Source of the DNA: an uncultured Spartobacteria bacterium
GTDB lineage: Bacteria; Verrucomicrobiota; Verrucomicrobiia; Chthoniobacterales; Chthoniobacteraceae
Length of the DNA stretch: 51,333 nucleotides
Reading direction: 5' to 3'
Assembly (NCBI GenBank): GCA_903882875.1
Contig: CAIRYQ010000037.1
Coordinates: 1-51,333, forward strand
The position numbers and the translations under genes were made by a program. This document shows, in pieces, positions 33,182-41,401 of the stretch. The stretch's first letter is position 1. Each line of letters opens with the position of its first letter. The notes below the pieces were generated by a model. It was not told the origin of the DNA, searched no databases, and saw only the letters and a list, made by a program, of their open reading frames with translations.

Positions 33182-34120
33182 ATGCCAGTCGCCGGTCTCG
33201 ATCTCACCGCGGAAATCCAATCGCTCAAACGCGGGCGAAACGCGGTCATTCTCGCGCACAATTACCAGGTGAAGGAAATCCAGGAGCTGGCGGATTTCGT
33301 CGGCGACTCGCTCGGGCTCGCGTACAAGGCCGCGGAGACGAAGGCGGACGTGATTGCGTTTTGCGGCGTCCACTTCATGGCGGAGACGGCGAAGATTGTG
33401 AACCCGACGAAGACCGTCGTCCTTCCCGATCTGAACGCGGGCTGCTCGCTCAGCGATTCGTGCCCGGCGGAAAAGCTGGAGGCACACCTGAAGACGCACG
33501 CGGAGAAAAACTACTACGTCGTCGCCTACATCAATTGCTCGGCCGGCGTGAAGGCGCTGTGCGATGTGATCTGCACGAGCGGCAATGCGGCGAAAATCGT
33601 CGAGCGCGTGCCGAAGGATCGAAACATCCTTTTTGTCCCCGATGAAAATCTCGGGCAGTGGGTGATCGAGAAAACGGGGCGGCACATGGATCTGTGGAAG
33701 GGGAACTGCTACGTCCACGTCGAGTTCACGCGGCAAGCCATCGAGCGCATCAAGGCCGAGTGGCCGGACGCGCCGGTCGTCGCGCACCCGGAATGCACGC
33801 GTGCGGTGCGGCTGCTCGCGGACGAGGTGTGCTCGACGGAAAAGATGATCACATTTTGCAAGCAGCACCCGTCGCAGGCATTCGTGATCGTGACGGAGAG
33901 CGGGATGCTGCACCGCCTGCGGCGCGAGGTGCCGGGGAAACATTTCATCGCCGGACCGACGGACAAATGCGCGTGCGCCGACTGCCGCTACATGAAACTG
34001 AACACGCTCGAAAAACTCCACGCGTGCCTGCTGAACCGCGAGCCGCAGGTGCTCATCCCCGAGCCCGTGCGCGCACGCGCCGAAGTGCCGCTGCGCCGGA
34101 TGCTGGAGTGGAGCCGGTAG
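33182..34120 (+). CDS. nadA: Quinolinate synthase A
   Basis: A 312-residue 4Fe-4S enzyme of NAD synthesis that condenses iminoaspartate with dihydroxyacetone phosphate. Typical segments: AVILAHNYQVKEIQELADF, the FCGVHFMAETAKI stretch, LPDLNAGCSL with Cys88, VVAHPECTRAVR, and the late KCACADCRYMKLN cysteines. The three cluster ligands are therefore accounted for. No nadB or nadC is adjacent in this window. The lipoprotein gene follows 18 nt after the stop. Confidence 0.96.
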   Translation: MPVAGLDLTAEIQSLKRGRNAVILAHNYQVKEIQELADFVGDSLGLAYKAAETKADVIAFCGVHFMAETAKIVNPTKTVVLPDLNAGCSLSDSCPAEKLEAHLKTHAEKNYYVVAYINCSAGVKALCDVICTSGNAAKIVERVPKDRNILFVPDENLGQWVIEKTGRHMDLWKGNCYVHVEFTRQAIERIKAEWPDAPVVAHPECTRAVRLLADEVCSTEKMITFCKQHPSQAFVIVTESGMLHRLRREVPGKHFIAGPTDKCACADCRYMKLNTLEKLHACLLNREPQVLIPEPVRARAEVPLRRMLEWSR

Positions 34121-34138
34121 AGCGCGAGCGTGATTGCA

Positions 34139-35143
34139 ATGGTGCGTCCGTCATTTCATCTTCGCCTCTCCCGCACGCTCGCGCTGATTTTTTCCGCGCT
34201 GCTCTGCGGATGCGAGGACCACGGCAGGACTGTGCGCGATGCCGCGGCGGATCTGGCGCGGCTGTTTTCCGAGGGAAAAATTGCCGAGGCCTATGCGCAG
34301 ACCGCGCCTGCATTCCAGTTTCGCCGCTCGGCGAATTACTTTGAGGCACGCCTGCTCGACCTCGGCCTGTGCGACGCGCGGGGCGTGAAATGGGGCGAGC
34401 CGGAACGTAACGGGCGGATCGCGACCGTGCGCGGGATTTTCATACTGCAGGACGAAAGCAGGCTGCCGTTGAACTTCGTCTTCAGCCTGGAGGACGGCGC
34501 GTGGCGCCTCATTGAGGCACGCTCCATTCCCGGATCCGGCGGCATTGCGGAGGACGTGTTCGCAGTCGCAGCACGCACGCGAGACACGGTGAGCACGAGA
34601 GCGGTGGAAATCCTCGAGCCGAACGCCACCGAAATCCCCACGGAACCGCAGCTCCGGCAGCTCGCGGAGGACACGCTGCTGCTCTTCAACGGCGCGATCC
34701 AAAACGGCGGTGATTTTTCCGCGCTCTACACCGCCGCATCCGACCGGTGGAAATATCGCGGACGGAAAAAGGAGGATCTCGAGTATGTCGGTTCCGATCC
34801 GGAGCGAATCATGAGGGCCGATCCGGAAAACCGGGACGACCGGCTGACCATCGCCGCACTGCGCTCGGCGTTCATGCCCTATGTCGAGGCCGGCGTTGAT
34901 CTTTCCCCGATCAAGGGAAAGAGGATGATCCTCTCGTCGCCTCCGCGCGTGAACTCGGACGGAGTTCTGAACCTGAGTGGCACGTTCGACGCGACCGTGT
35001 TCCAGGTCAGCGTACCAGGCCGCCCGCGGCGGGTGGAATTCAGGCTGGAATACGTCCGCGAGGCTGGCTGGTGGAAGCTCATGGGACTCACCGTGCACGT
35101 CTTCGCGGCGGATCAGCCGCCAAAGGTGGGCACCGCACCGTAA
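34139..35143 (+). CDS. Lipoprotein with two similar domains, unknown function
   Basis: A 334-residue protein with a lipobox LLCGC (Cys about 25) after a hydrophobic start, so it is anchored in a membrane. The mature part looks like two NTF2-like or DUF4864-type segments: one with DLARLFSEGKIAEAYAQTAP (about 37-56) and one starting DTLLLFNGAIQNGGDFSALY (about 178). Each ends with beta-strands such as WWKLMGLTVHVFAAD. Such folds often bind small ligands or proteins. It follows nadA closely and may be co-transcribed. ATG 34139 is preferred over GTG 34130. Confidence 0.65.
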   Translation: MVRPSFHLRLSRTLALIFSALLCGCEDHGRTVRDAAADLARLFSEGKIAEAYAQTAPAFQFRRSANYFEARLLDLGLCDARGVKWGEPERNGRIATVRGIFILQDESRLPLNFVFSLEDGAWRLIEARSIPGSGGIAEDVFAVAARTRDTVSTRAVEILEPNATEIPTEPQLRQLAEDTLLLFNGAIQNGGDFSALYTAASDRWKYRGRKKEDLEYVGSDPERIMRADPENRDDRLTIAALRSAFMPYVEAGVDLSPIKGKRMILSSPPRVNSDGVLNLSGTFDATVFQVSVPGRPRRVEFRLEYVREAGWWKLMGLTVHVFAADQPPKVGTAP

Positions 35144-35171
35144 CGCCGGACGCTCCCGTTTGCTTTCCGTT

Positions 35172-36110
35172 TCAAAATCCGCGCAGCACGGCGAGCGCGA
35201 TGGCGAGCGATGCGCAGTCGGTGATGCTCAGCACGGGCGTGTCCTTGCGCGTGCGCTTCACGAGGCCCGCGAGCACGCCGCCGGGGCCGAGTTCGAGGAA
35301 AAGTTCCACCTTCTCGACATCCACGAGAAACTCGATCGTCTCCGTCCATCGCACCGAGCCGGTGACCTGCGCGGAAAGCGCCGCGCGGATTTCCGCGGGA
35401 TCGCCGACGGGCCGCGCAGTCACATTCGCGAAGACGGGAAATGCAGGCGGCTGCATCGGCGTCGAGACGAGCTTCGGCGCGAGCGCGTCCGCGGCGCTCT
35501 GCATGAGTCGCGAGTGATACGCGCCGGCGACATTCAGCTTTGCGCATTTGCGAATGCCGCGGTCGCGCGCGACTTCCAACGCAGCCTCGATTTTCGATTC
35601 CTCGCCCGAGAGCACGATCTGGCCGGGGCTGTTGAAATTCGCGACGTCCACGCCGAAGTCCGCCGCGAGCTGGCGCACGATGGCTTCGTCACCGCCGATC
35701 ATCGCGGCCATCGCGCCGGTCGTGTGCTCGCAGGCTTCCTGCATCAGCCGTCCGCGTTCGGCGACGAGCCGCAGGCCATCGGCAAACGCAAACGTTCCCG
35801 CGGCGGCGTGCGCGGTGAATTCGCCGAGCGAAAGCCCCGCCGCGACATGCACCGGGAATTCGCCGATTACCGTGCGCAGCGCAGCGAGAGACGCGAGGCC
35901 GTGGACAAACAGCGCAGGCTGGCAGTTTGCCGTCTTCACGAGTTTCGACTCCGGGCCGGAGAATGCAATCGTACTGAGCGAACGTCCGAGGATTGCGTCA
36001 GCCTCGCGAAACAATTCAGCGGCTGCGGGAAAGCCCTCCGCGAGGTCGCGGCCCATGCCGACGGCCTGCGCGCCCTGTCCGGCGAAAAGTAGTGCGATGC
36101 GTTTTGTCAT
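35172..36110 (-). CDS. fabD: Malonyl-CoA:ACP transacylase
   Basis: A 312-residue enzyme that loads malonyl onto ACP for fatty acid synthesis. Active site Ser94 is in AGLSLGEFTA, GQGAQ at 11-15 is conserved, and the catalytic His is in the NVAGAYHSRLM region. QVTGSVRWTETIEFL and LELGPGGVLAGL close the fold. Length is normal. No other fab gene is in the window. It converges with the lipoprotein gene. An upstream infA gene is on the same strand, 114 nt away. Confidence 0.95.
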   Translation of the reverse strand: MTKRIALLFAGQGAQAVGMGRDLAEGFPAAAELFREADAILGRSLSTIAFSGPESKLVKTANCQPALFVHGLASLAALRTVIGEFPVHVAAGLSLGEFTAHAAAGTFAFADGLRLVAERGRLMQEACEHTTGAMAAMIGGDEAIVRQLAADFGVDVANFNSPGQIVLSGEESKIEAALEVARDRGIRKCAKLNVAGAYHSRLMQSAADALAPKLVSTPMQPPAFPVFANVTARPVGDPAEIRAALSAQVTGSVRWTETIEFLVDVEKVELFLELGPGGVLAGLVKRTRKDTPVLSITDCASLAIALAVLRGF

Positions 36111-36224
36111 GCCCTCGCATAGTGCAGGCGCGGGCGGGCGCGCAAGTGCGCGGGCGCGATGCAGGTGGCCCCGGCAAAGTCACGACTCCGACCTTGCCCA
36201 TACTCCTCCGCGGATTTGCCCTGC

Positions 36225-36446
36225 CTACCCCAAACGATAAACGATGCGCGCCTTCGAGAGGTCGTAGGGCGACATCTCCATTTTCACGCGGTCTCCCATC
36301 GCGAGGCGGATGAACCGCTTGCGCATCTTGCCTGAGATGTGTCCGAGCACGAGGTGCTTGTTGGCCAGTTCGACACGAAACATGGTTCCGGCGAGGACCG
36401 ACGTGATTTTTCCCTCGATTGTGATGACATCATCTTGAACAGGCAT
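36225..36446 (-). CDS. infA: Translation initiation factor IF-1
   Basis: A 73-residue single OB-fold protein: VITIEGKITSVLAGTMFRVE, then LANKHLVLGHISGKMRKRFI with the RLAMGDRVKMEMSPYDLSKA block and the final RIVYRLG. It binds the ribosomal A site during initiation. The ATG at 36446 gives the standard start. It is the last chromosomal gene before the integrated element, 287 nt from its left core. Confidence 0.95.
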   Translation of the reverse strand: MPVQDDVITIEGKITSVLAGTMFRVELANKHLVLGHISGKMRKRFIRLAMGDRVKMEMSPYDLSKARIVYRLG

Positions 36447-36733
36447 AATTGGTTTGGCTTTTGCGAATGAATTGGCGGGGTTGTGACCTCCGCCGGGTTG
36501 AAAAGCTCTTGAGAGCTGCTTCGACCGGCCATCAGGCCAGTCGAAGGGCGCGGACAGTCGTTCGCATCTGCTATTGCGCAAGTGTTTGTTTCCGCGTCCA
36601 CTCTGCACCGGATTGAGATGTGCGATCAAAATGTCACGCTAAACACGCCGGAAAACACCATGAGCCGGCTGAAGGCTTGATGCCGGAGATCTCTGGCCTC
36701 CGGTGAACGATTCCCAGAGGGACTCTGCTATTA
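36447..36733. other. infA upstream region and outer flank of the integrated element
   Basis: No gene is visible. On the minus strand this region would have followed the last gene of the type II secretion operon before the element entered. A CCGGAG/CTCCGG hairpin (about 36682-36702) could be the old operon's terminator, although it lacks a T-run. The infA promoter should lie nearer 36460-36640. Confidence 0.4.
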
Positions 36734-36748
36734 CGGCGCGTTGTAGCG
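36721..36748. repeat. Left attachment site (attL candidate)
   Basis: CTGCTATTACGGCGCGTTG aligns with the right-end site at 21 of 28 positions; the core CGGCGCGT (36734-36741) is identical. On the minus strand the outer side reads GCGCCG TAA, which would have ended the GspM-like gene as ...Ala-Pro-stop before insertion. Confidence 0.5.
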
Positions 36749-36813
36749 ATCAAATCCTGTAAACAACTGGAAACTTGGCGTTTCCGAGTTCATCACACGC
36801 GCTTTTTGATAAA

Positions 36814-36834
36814 GTCACAACGCCAGTCACCACA
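36814..36834 (+). repeat. Left arm-type integrase repeats
   Basis: GTCACAACG (36814-36822) and the variant GTCACCACA (36826-36834), starting 12 bp apart. The same pair with the same spacing and orientation is present at 44274-44294, next to the integrase start. Confidence 0.6.
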
Positions 36835-36841
36835 AGTCCCC

Positions 36842-37092
36842 CGATTTCCGCCGATGTTTGCGGATGTCTTTCCCCCTCACTTCACGAACCGCCAGCGCGC
36901 TTTTTTCCGCGCCTCTCTTCCGCATTTCGTCGTATCGTCATACCTTCATATTCCAATTTGATATGAGTTTCCTTGTAGGATGTTATGCCGTGATTCTCAG
37001 TGCAACGCTCTGGAAAATAAGCACTTGCGACGCGCACGCTCTTTGCGTGATTTCCGGCGCTTTTCGGGGTGTGTGGAACATTGACGCCAGTC
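36842..37092. other. Left-end non-coding part of the element
   Basis: No convincing gene. A minus-strand frame at 36882-37124 overlaps the end of the RHH-like gene but its codon use and composition give no support. Confidence 0.4.
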
Positions 37093-37350
37093 TCATTTGC
37101 CGCGCTTCGCCCTGCCGTCCTCACTCTGCATTTCCTCCCGGCACGCGAGAAAGCGTTTCGCGTCGAGTTTGGCAGGTGCGGTGCGTAGGAGGAAGCGGAT
37201 CAACTCGCTTGTGTTCGCAAGCGTTTCCGTGTCCGCGAAAAGCCCACCGCGAAGCCGTTTGATTGCAGCCGTATCCTTCGCAAAAAGGGTCATGCTGATT
37301 CTTTCGGCTGTGGCGGGCGCTTCGGGCTGGGGCTTCTTTGCGGCTTTCAT
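37093..37350 (-). CDS. Small RHH-like DNA-binding protein
   Basis: An 85-residue basic protein. The middle, ERISMTLFAKDTAAIKRL followed by NTSELIRFLLRTAP, has the strand-helix-helix order of ribbon-helix-helix (CopG/Arc-like) proteins. It lies at the left end of the element, divergent from the protease gene, and could repress it or the integrase. The direct TGACAG/TGACA repeat just upstream of its ATG (37355-37370) may be its own operator. The family assignment is by pattern only. Confidence 0.55.
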   Translation of the reverse strand: MKAAKKPQPEAPATAERISMTLFAKDTAAIKRLRGGLFADTETLANTSELIRFLLRTAPAKLDAKRFLACREEMQSEDGRAKRGK

Positions 37351-37648
37351 ATTGTGTCACTGTCATACGATGCACGCGGGAGGCTGTCAATCCCAGCGTC
37401 TGCCGCTGGGGTGCGTGAAAGGGGGCACCCCCGCCACCGGTAAGTATTTTCTTTGAGCGTTTGAAAATGGGCGGGTGAACTGAAAGGGCGTCACTCGGGA
37501 ACTCGAATTGAATTTGCGATCCGCCCCTGCGGTCTGCCTCTCGCGCCATTCGGCGCTTGCCATTGCCCATGTCCTCACAGCGGGATTTTAGAGCTTGCCC
37601 GTGATGAAGGAAACTGACAAAGGGGAACCTCACACTGGAGGAATCCCC
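37351..37648. promoter_or_regulatory. Divergent control region with two hairpins
   Basis: The 298 nt separate the RHH-like gene (leftward) from the protease gene (rightward). A perfect 7-bp hairpin CCCAGCG/CGCTGGG (37392-37410, loop TCTGC) is followed directly by a second 7-bp stem GGGGTGC/GCACCCC (37408-37431) sharing three bases. The two stems overlap and could be mutually exclusive. It may hold promoters, an operator, or an origin-type structure for the plasmid-like replication genes. Confidence 0.5.
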
Positions 37649-38959
37649 ATGAAAACCTTGCTCGCTCTCGCTTGTTCCCTCGCATTTTTCTCACCGCTGT
37701 GCGCAGCGGACTTTGCAAAAGGCGACAAAGTCGAGTTGGTGAAAGACTCTCCGATTTATTTCAAAGATGCCGTTCTTCGGGTCGCGCATACCGGCGAGCG
37801 ATTTACCGTCATTCTGCAAAACGCTGCCACCCACAAGGTTTACCTGTCTGCCCAAGATGCGCTTGGAAAAGAAATTGCCGTCAACGTCCTCGATAGCGAA
37901 CTGCGAAAGGCGGGTTCTGAGCCTGCTCCGCAAATCCCGCGAAAGGAATTGCACGAAGCAACACCCGAGCAAGCCGTGTATCTGGCTGAAACGAAAAATA
38001 GTGCGGGTAGCGGCTTTATGGTTCAGATGAACCGCGCGTGTTATGTCGTAACCAATGCTCATGTCGTTACCTCTGCCGCCAAGGTTGAGTTTAAGAACCC
38101 GGTAGGGCGGCTTACGATTGCTAGTGGCCAAGTAGAAGTAGCTGACGATCGAGATTTAGTGCGGTTTCCGTCTGATAGTGATGCGGGATTGTTGCTTGGA
38201 AGGGAAGTCAAGGCGGACGATGAAGTGGTTGCGTATGGCAACAGCGCAGGCGAGGGCGTCGTGACCAAGCTTCCCGGCAAGGTGTTGGGCGTCGGCGTCG
38301 AAAAGATTGAAATCTCTTGCGAAATAATTCCGGGGAATAGCGGTGGCCCTATCTTAAACAGCCAAGGTCGAGTCTTGGCAGTAGCCAGTTATTTGACGCA
38401 TACCGGAAACGTCGCAGAATGGATCAAGAACGGGACGCGATTTGATAAGGCTCGCCGTTTTGCATATTGTCTGAACGACGGAATAAAATGGACTTCAGTG
38501 CCGTTCTCGCAGTTTTTGAACGAATCTTCGCAGGTTGATTCGATTTGGGAGCTTGCCGATTATTTCGCACAAGTCCTGAACCAGCTTCTTTATCACACAT
38601 TTGAAGCCGAACTCGAAAATAAATTCCCGAAAAACGGAGAGTTATCCAACTTCATTACTACTTACAATCGTGCGACAAAGATGCTTAGTAATAAGGATGG
38701 GACTCTCGCGACAGACAGAGAGATCGCCATGTCGAATAGCAAATTGAAAGGCACAGCCAAGTCGCTGACATCAGATTTCGTTCGCATCATTGATGCAACG
38801 GCAAAGGATTTTCAGTTCAAAGGGCAACGTATCAAAACTCCATATTTTAAAAAGCAGGCGCAGGAGGCGCTTCTCGATTTGCGTGAAGCGTCAAGGATAG
38901 TTACTGAAAATGCAAAGTTGGCATCTGGCTCGAATTTCCTAAAAGCTGTTCCTCAGTAA
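37649..38959 (+). CDS. Exported trypsin-like serine protease with helical C-terminal domain
   Basis: A 436-residue protein with a signal peptide (cleavage near LCAA, residue 20). A small N-terminal beta domain (21-90) precedes a compact trypsin-like domain with triad His138 (VTNAHVV), Asp169 (DDRDLVRF) and Ser231 (IPGNSGGP). From about 285 a helical, charged region of about 150 residues follows with no recognised family. An excellent ribosome site GGAGGA lies 7 nt before the ATG. GC is well below that of chromosomal genes, so it looks like cargo. No PDZ domain is seen. It is the only rightward gene in the element. A role in quality control, host interaction or defence is inference. Confidence 0.82.
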   Translation: MKTLLALACSLAFFSPLCAADFAKGDKVELVKDSPIYFKDAVLRVAHTGERFTVILQNAATHKVYLSAQDALGKEIAVNVLDSELRKAGSEPAPQIPRKELHEATPEQAVYLAETKNSAGSGFMVQMNRACYVVTNAHVVTSAAKVEFKNPVGRLTIASGQVEVADDRDLVRFPSDSDAGLLLGREVKADDEVVAYGNSAGEGVVTKLPGKVLGVGVEKIEISCEIIPGNSGGPILNSQGRVLAVASYLTHTGNVAEWIKNGTRFDKARRFAYCLNDGIKWTSVPFSQFLNESSQVDSIWELADYFAQVLNQLLYHTFEAELENKFPKNGELSNFITTYNRATKMLSNKDGTLATDREIAMSNSKLKGTAKSLTSDFVRIIDATAKDFQFKGQRIKTPYFKKQAQEALLDLREASRIVTENAKLASGSNFLKAVPQ

Positions 38960-38987
38960 TAAGCGCAAATTTTCTTGCCTTTCGGGG

Positions 38988-39034
38988 GTTCCAGCGATAG
39001 CGAAGCGAGCTTGCGAGCGCGCTATCGCAGGAAC
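38988..39034. terminator. Long stem-loop between convergent element genes
   Basis: GTTCCAGCGATAGCG (38988-39002) pairs with CGCTATCGCAGGAAC (39020-39034): 14 of 15 positions pair, with a single A-A mismatch. The 17-nt loop is itself rich in GCGAGC. It lies between the protease 3' end and the end of the leftward ATPase gene, so a two-way terminator is the natural reading; T-runs are lacking. Confidence 0.55.
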
Positions 39035-39087
39035 GTCTCAAAGGTTGTTCGCTCGCGCGCTCCTTTGTGGGAATGTCTCCCCACGGC

Positions 39088-40383
39088 TTAGAGACTGACA
39101 CTTTCCCGGCCTACTAACGTAGGGCCGGGCAAGTCTGTCTCCCTTGTTTCGCACGCGAGACTTTCCCGAATCTCGGAAATGGCGGGCAAGTCTCCGGGCA
39201 AGCCTCCTTTCGCGACTTCCGCCTGTGGCTGTTCCGGGGACGGTTGCCTGTGGCGTGAGATGAGCACCATTGGATTGGTTCTACTACGCTTGATGCGCGA
39301 CTCGAAAACATCCTCTGTATCGAGCAATTCCTTCAAAGTGTCGTCAGCGCCTTGTTTCGAGAAACCCGTGTCCCTTGCCTTCGTAAGCAACACGGTTTTC
39401 GGGATAGTCCCTTCGGTCGGGACAAGCGCCTTCATGTCGGCGGCGGTTTTTCTCGGCTTGCGTGCCTTTTTCGCTGCTACCGCCTTTGCGACGCCTTCCA
39501 TGTCTTCCGGCGTTGCCTCGCGCCAATAGAGCCCGTCTGAGGCATGGCAGAAGTGGCGTGTGATAATCCGTGCGCCGTCTTCGTTACTCCAGCCAATCCG
39601 ATTCCCCCGCTTGGCGGCGATGAACTGGAAAACGTGCGGCGAGTGCGTCGGGTCAATCACGATTGCAGCCCGTGTCCAATTCGTGATGTCTGCCGAGCCA
39701 GCGCCCGCGTAGCCCCAATCCGAATCGCGCCAGTCGGACGTTTTGCGATTCGTCACCTTGGGCGTGTGATGATTCACGATGCACGCCACGCGATGCTTTG
39801 CCAGCAACGGATTCAGACCGCCGCGAAGGAAAGCGGCGGTGTGCTCTGCCGCGTTCACGTCCCCGCCCATGTATGCGAGCAATGGATCAATCCGCAGAAG
39901 GTCGAACTGCGACAACGCCAGCCTGCTGGCAACGTAGTCGAGAAAGTCCCCGCCCGTGCGCCCGCATTCGGTTTCGTAGAAAACATTCCCCCTCACTTGC
40001 TCACGGTCTTCACCCGAGAGCCTCAATCCACGGCAAACTCCCTCGCGCATTTCGGCGAGGTCTTCGGCGTCGTTCTCCGCTTGGATCGTCAGGATGCGAA
40101 GCGGGCGGGCGGGATGGATTCCGAATGCAGGACGGCCAAGGCTCCAAAGGATGTCCTGCTGAACGCTGGCGGATGATTTGCCGACGCCAGACGGCCCGAT
40201 GAAAAGCATTCCGCCGCCGATGCAAAGAAACCGATTGCCCAAGACGGTGGCGCGCGGGTCGGGCGTCCCCGGTGCAATATCCATGAGCGGGACAAGTGGC
40301 GCGTGTTCATCCTGTGCGCTCTCGCGCGGATGCCCCGTGCTGTTGCCAGGATGCCCGCCAGCGGCGTTTGTTCGCTGTGTCAT
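39088..40383 (-). CDS. RepA/DnaB-like AAA ATPase (replication helicase type)
   Basis: A 431-residue protein with Walker A GPSGVGKS (63-70), the ILTIQAENDAEDLAEMREG strand-helix, a Walker B region in FDLLRIDPLLAYMGGD, and the VNHHTPK sensor motif. This order is typical of plasmid RepA and related hexameric helicases and of AAA_25 proteins in phage-like elements. The C-terminal part (about 285-350) contains a winged-helix-like stretch (TIPKTVLLTKARDTGFSKQG). It overlaps the nuclease gene by 4 nt (ATGA). It probably drives replication of the excised element. Confidence 0.82.
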   Translation of the reverse strand: MTQRTNAAGGHPGNSTGHPRESAQDEHAPLVPLMDIAPGTPDPRATVLGNRFLCIGGGMLFIGPSGVGKSSASVQQDILWSLGRPAFGIHPARPLRILTIQAENDAEDLAEMREGVCRGLRLSGEDREQVRGNVFYETECGRTGGDFLDYVASRLALSQFDLLRIDPLLAYMGGDVNAAEHTAAFLRGGLNPLLAKHRVACIVNHHTPKVTNRKTSDWRDSDWGYAGAGSADITNWTRAAIVIDPTHSPHVFQFIAAKRGNRIGWSNEDGARIITRHFCHASDGLYWREATPEDMEGVAKAVAAKKARKPRKTAADMKALVPTEGTIPKTVLLTKARDTGFSKQGADDTLKELLDTEDVFESRIKRSRTNPMVLISRHRQPSPEQPQAEVAKGGLPGDLPAISEIRESLACETRETDLPGPTLVGRESVSL

Positions 40384-40724
40384 GGCTTTGCCCTCAGTGC
40401 GTCCAAGTCGCAGTTGCGAAGCATCGCGAAGAAATCCTCCGCGCGCAAAACGATGATGAACGGATGCAGATTGCGGCGCATGGCAACGGTGGGAATCTTT
40501 GACGCTCCCGCGTCCCTGACAGCCTGTGCCAGAAACTCGAAAGGGTTGCCGCGCTCTGTGTGTTTCACTTCAAAGTGAAAGCCGTCCAGCTCCGGGCAAA
40601 CTACGTCCGGTGAATCCGGCGAGCCGGCAAATTGCTGTCCCCGTCTCGCGCTTGTGTATCCTGCCGCGCGCAGTTCATCCCTGAACTGGCGTTCCGCCCG
40701 ACAACCTTTGGAGCGTGAGTTCAT
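40380..40724 (-). CDS. PD-(D/E)XK nuclease, Holliday-junction-resolvase-like
   Basis: A 114-residue protein. The N-terminal Glu in RAERQFRDELRAAGY, the Asp in SPDSPDVV and the FHFEVKH strand (E-x-K) match the small PD-(D/E)XK fold used by archaeal Hjc and phage resolvases. Size fits. It lies between a winged HTH gene and the ATPase with 4-nt overlaps on both sides, consistent with a recombination or replication module of the element. Confidence 0.75.
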   Translation of the reverse strand: MNSRSKGCRAERQFRDELRAAGYTSARRGQQFAGSPDSPDVVCPELDGFHFEVKHTERGNPFEFLAQAVRDAGASKIPTVAMRRNLHPFIIVLRAEDFFAMLRNCDLDALRAKP

Positions 40725-40987
40725 AGGGTGTAGGAGCGGCGTTGCGCCCGCGTCGGCTTCGCCTGCGGTTCGCTGCGTGGCGACAATTCGATTTTGTGCC
40801 CGGCGTCGAACAAGTCCGCGAGTGCCCTGTAAATCGAAGGCTGAGATTTGCCGGTGAAGCGCATCAACTCATCGAGAGACGGATGCCCGCCGAGTTCTTC
40901 GATGGCATAGAACAGCGCAACCGCGCGATCGGGGAGTTTGTGCAATGCCTCAAGCTGCATCGGTGAAAGGGATCGTTTCGAGTTCAT
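40721..40987 (-). CDS. Winged helix-turn-helix DNA-binding protein
   Basis: An 88-residue protein with LSPMQLEALHKLPDRAVALF, then the HTH pattern HPSLDELMRFTGKSQPSIYRALADL and a basic tail PTRAQRRSYTL. It resembles small initiator or copy-control regulators of plasmids. ATGA overlaps join it to the genes on both sides. The start ATG 40987 was chosen for the 4-nt overlap. Confidence 0.65.
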   Translation of the reverse strand: MNSKRSLSPMQLEALHKLPDRAVALFYAIEELGGHPSLDELMRFTGKSQPSIYRALADLFDAGHKIELSPRSEPQAKPTRAQRRSYTL

Positions 40988-41346
40988 TTGCCAACGCCCT
41001 CCGCTGTTGCCGCAGTCTCGCAACGCTCAATGAACGCGAGGACGGAATTTGTCCCTGAGAGCAAAAAGAGGCGGGTGCCTTTGATTTGTCCCGGCTCGCG
41101 AATGGAGACGGAACGGAAGTGGCCCTTGGCCGCGCCCTCGTAAAGTTTCGCACGGGAAAAGCCCGTGTAGTGCTCTGTGCCTGATTTGGGACTTCGCACC
41201 CAGACCGGCAAACCCGCTTGCCGCTCCGCGAGCAAGGTTTCAAGACGTGCAAGCCGCCTTTCGGTTGTGGACTGCTTAGCAAGCTCCGCCGGGCCTGCTG
41301 GTATCGGGGCGTTTCCGCCTGTTTTGCTGGTGATGTCAGTGGACAT
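40984..41346 (-). CDS. AlpA/excisionase-like HTH protein
   Basis: A 120-residue protein. The N-terminal part has a coiled segment (TTERRLARLETLLAERQAG). The C-terminal half, YTGFSRAKLYEGAAKGHF and IKGTRLFLLS then SVLAFIER, follows the MerR-like HTH layout used by AlpA and excisionases. Such proteins steer integrase direction or activate excision. It heads the four-gene coupled operon 41346 to 39088. Family assignment is by pattern. Confidence 0.68.
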   Translation of the reverse strand: MSTDITSKTGGNAPIPAGPAELAKQSTTERRLARLETLLAERQAGLPVWVRSPKSGTEHYTGFSRAKLYEGAAKGHFRSVSIREPGQIKGTRLFLLSGTNSVLAFIERCETAATAEGVGK

Positions 41347-41401
41347 GCGGGGAGTGTTTCACTTCCTCGCGATGTCGAAAAACGGACCTTAATTCGTGCG
41401 A

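Noticed and set aside
36640-36770. A tRNA gene as the integration target
   Set aside because: No acceptor stem with a matching T-arm and anticodon arm could be folded; the target is better explained as the end of the GspM-like gene.
36882-37124. A small minus-strand gene after the RHH-like gene
   Set aside because: It overlaps the RHH-like gene, its codon use is irregular and no motif is visible.
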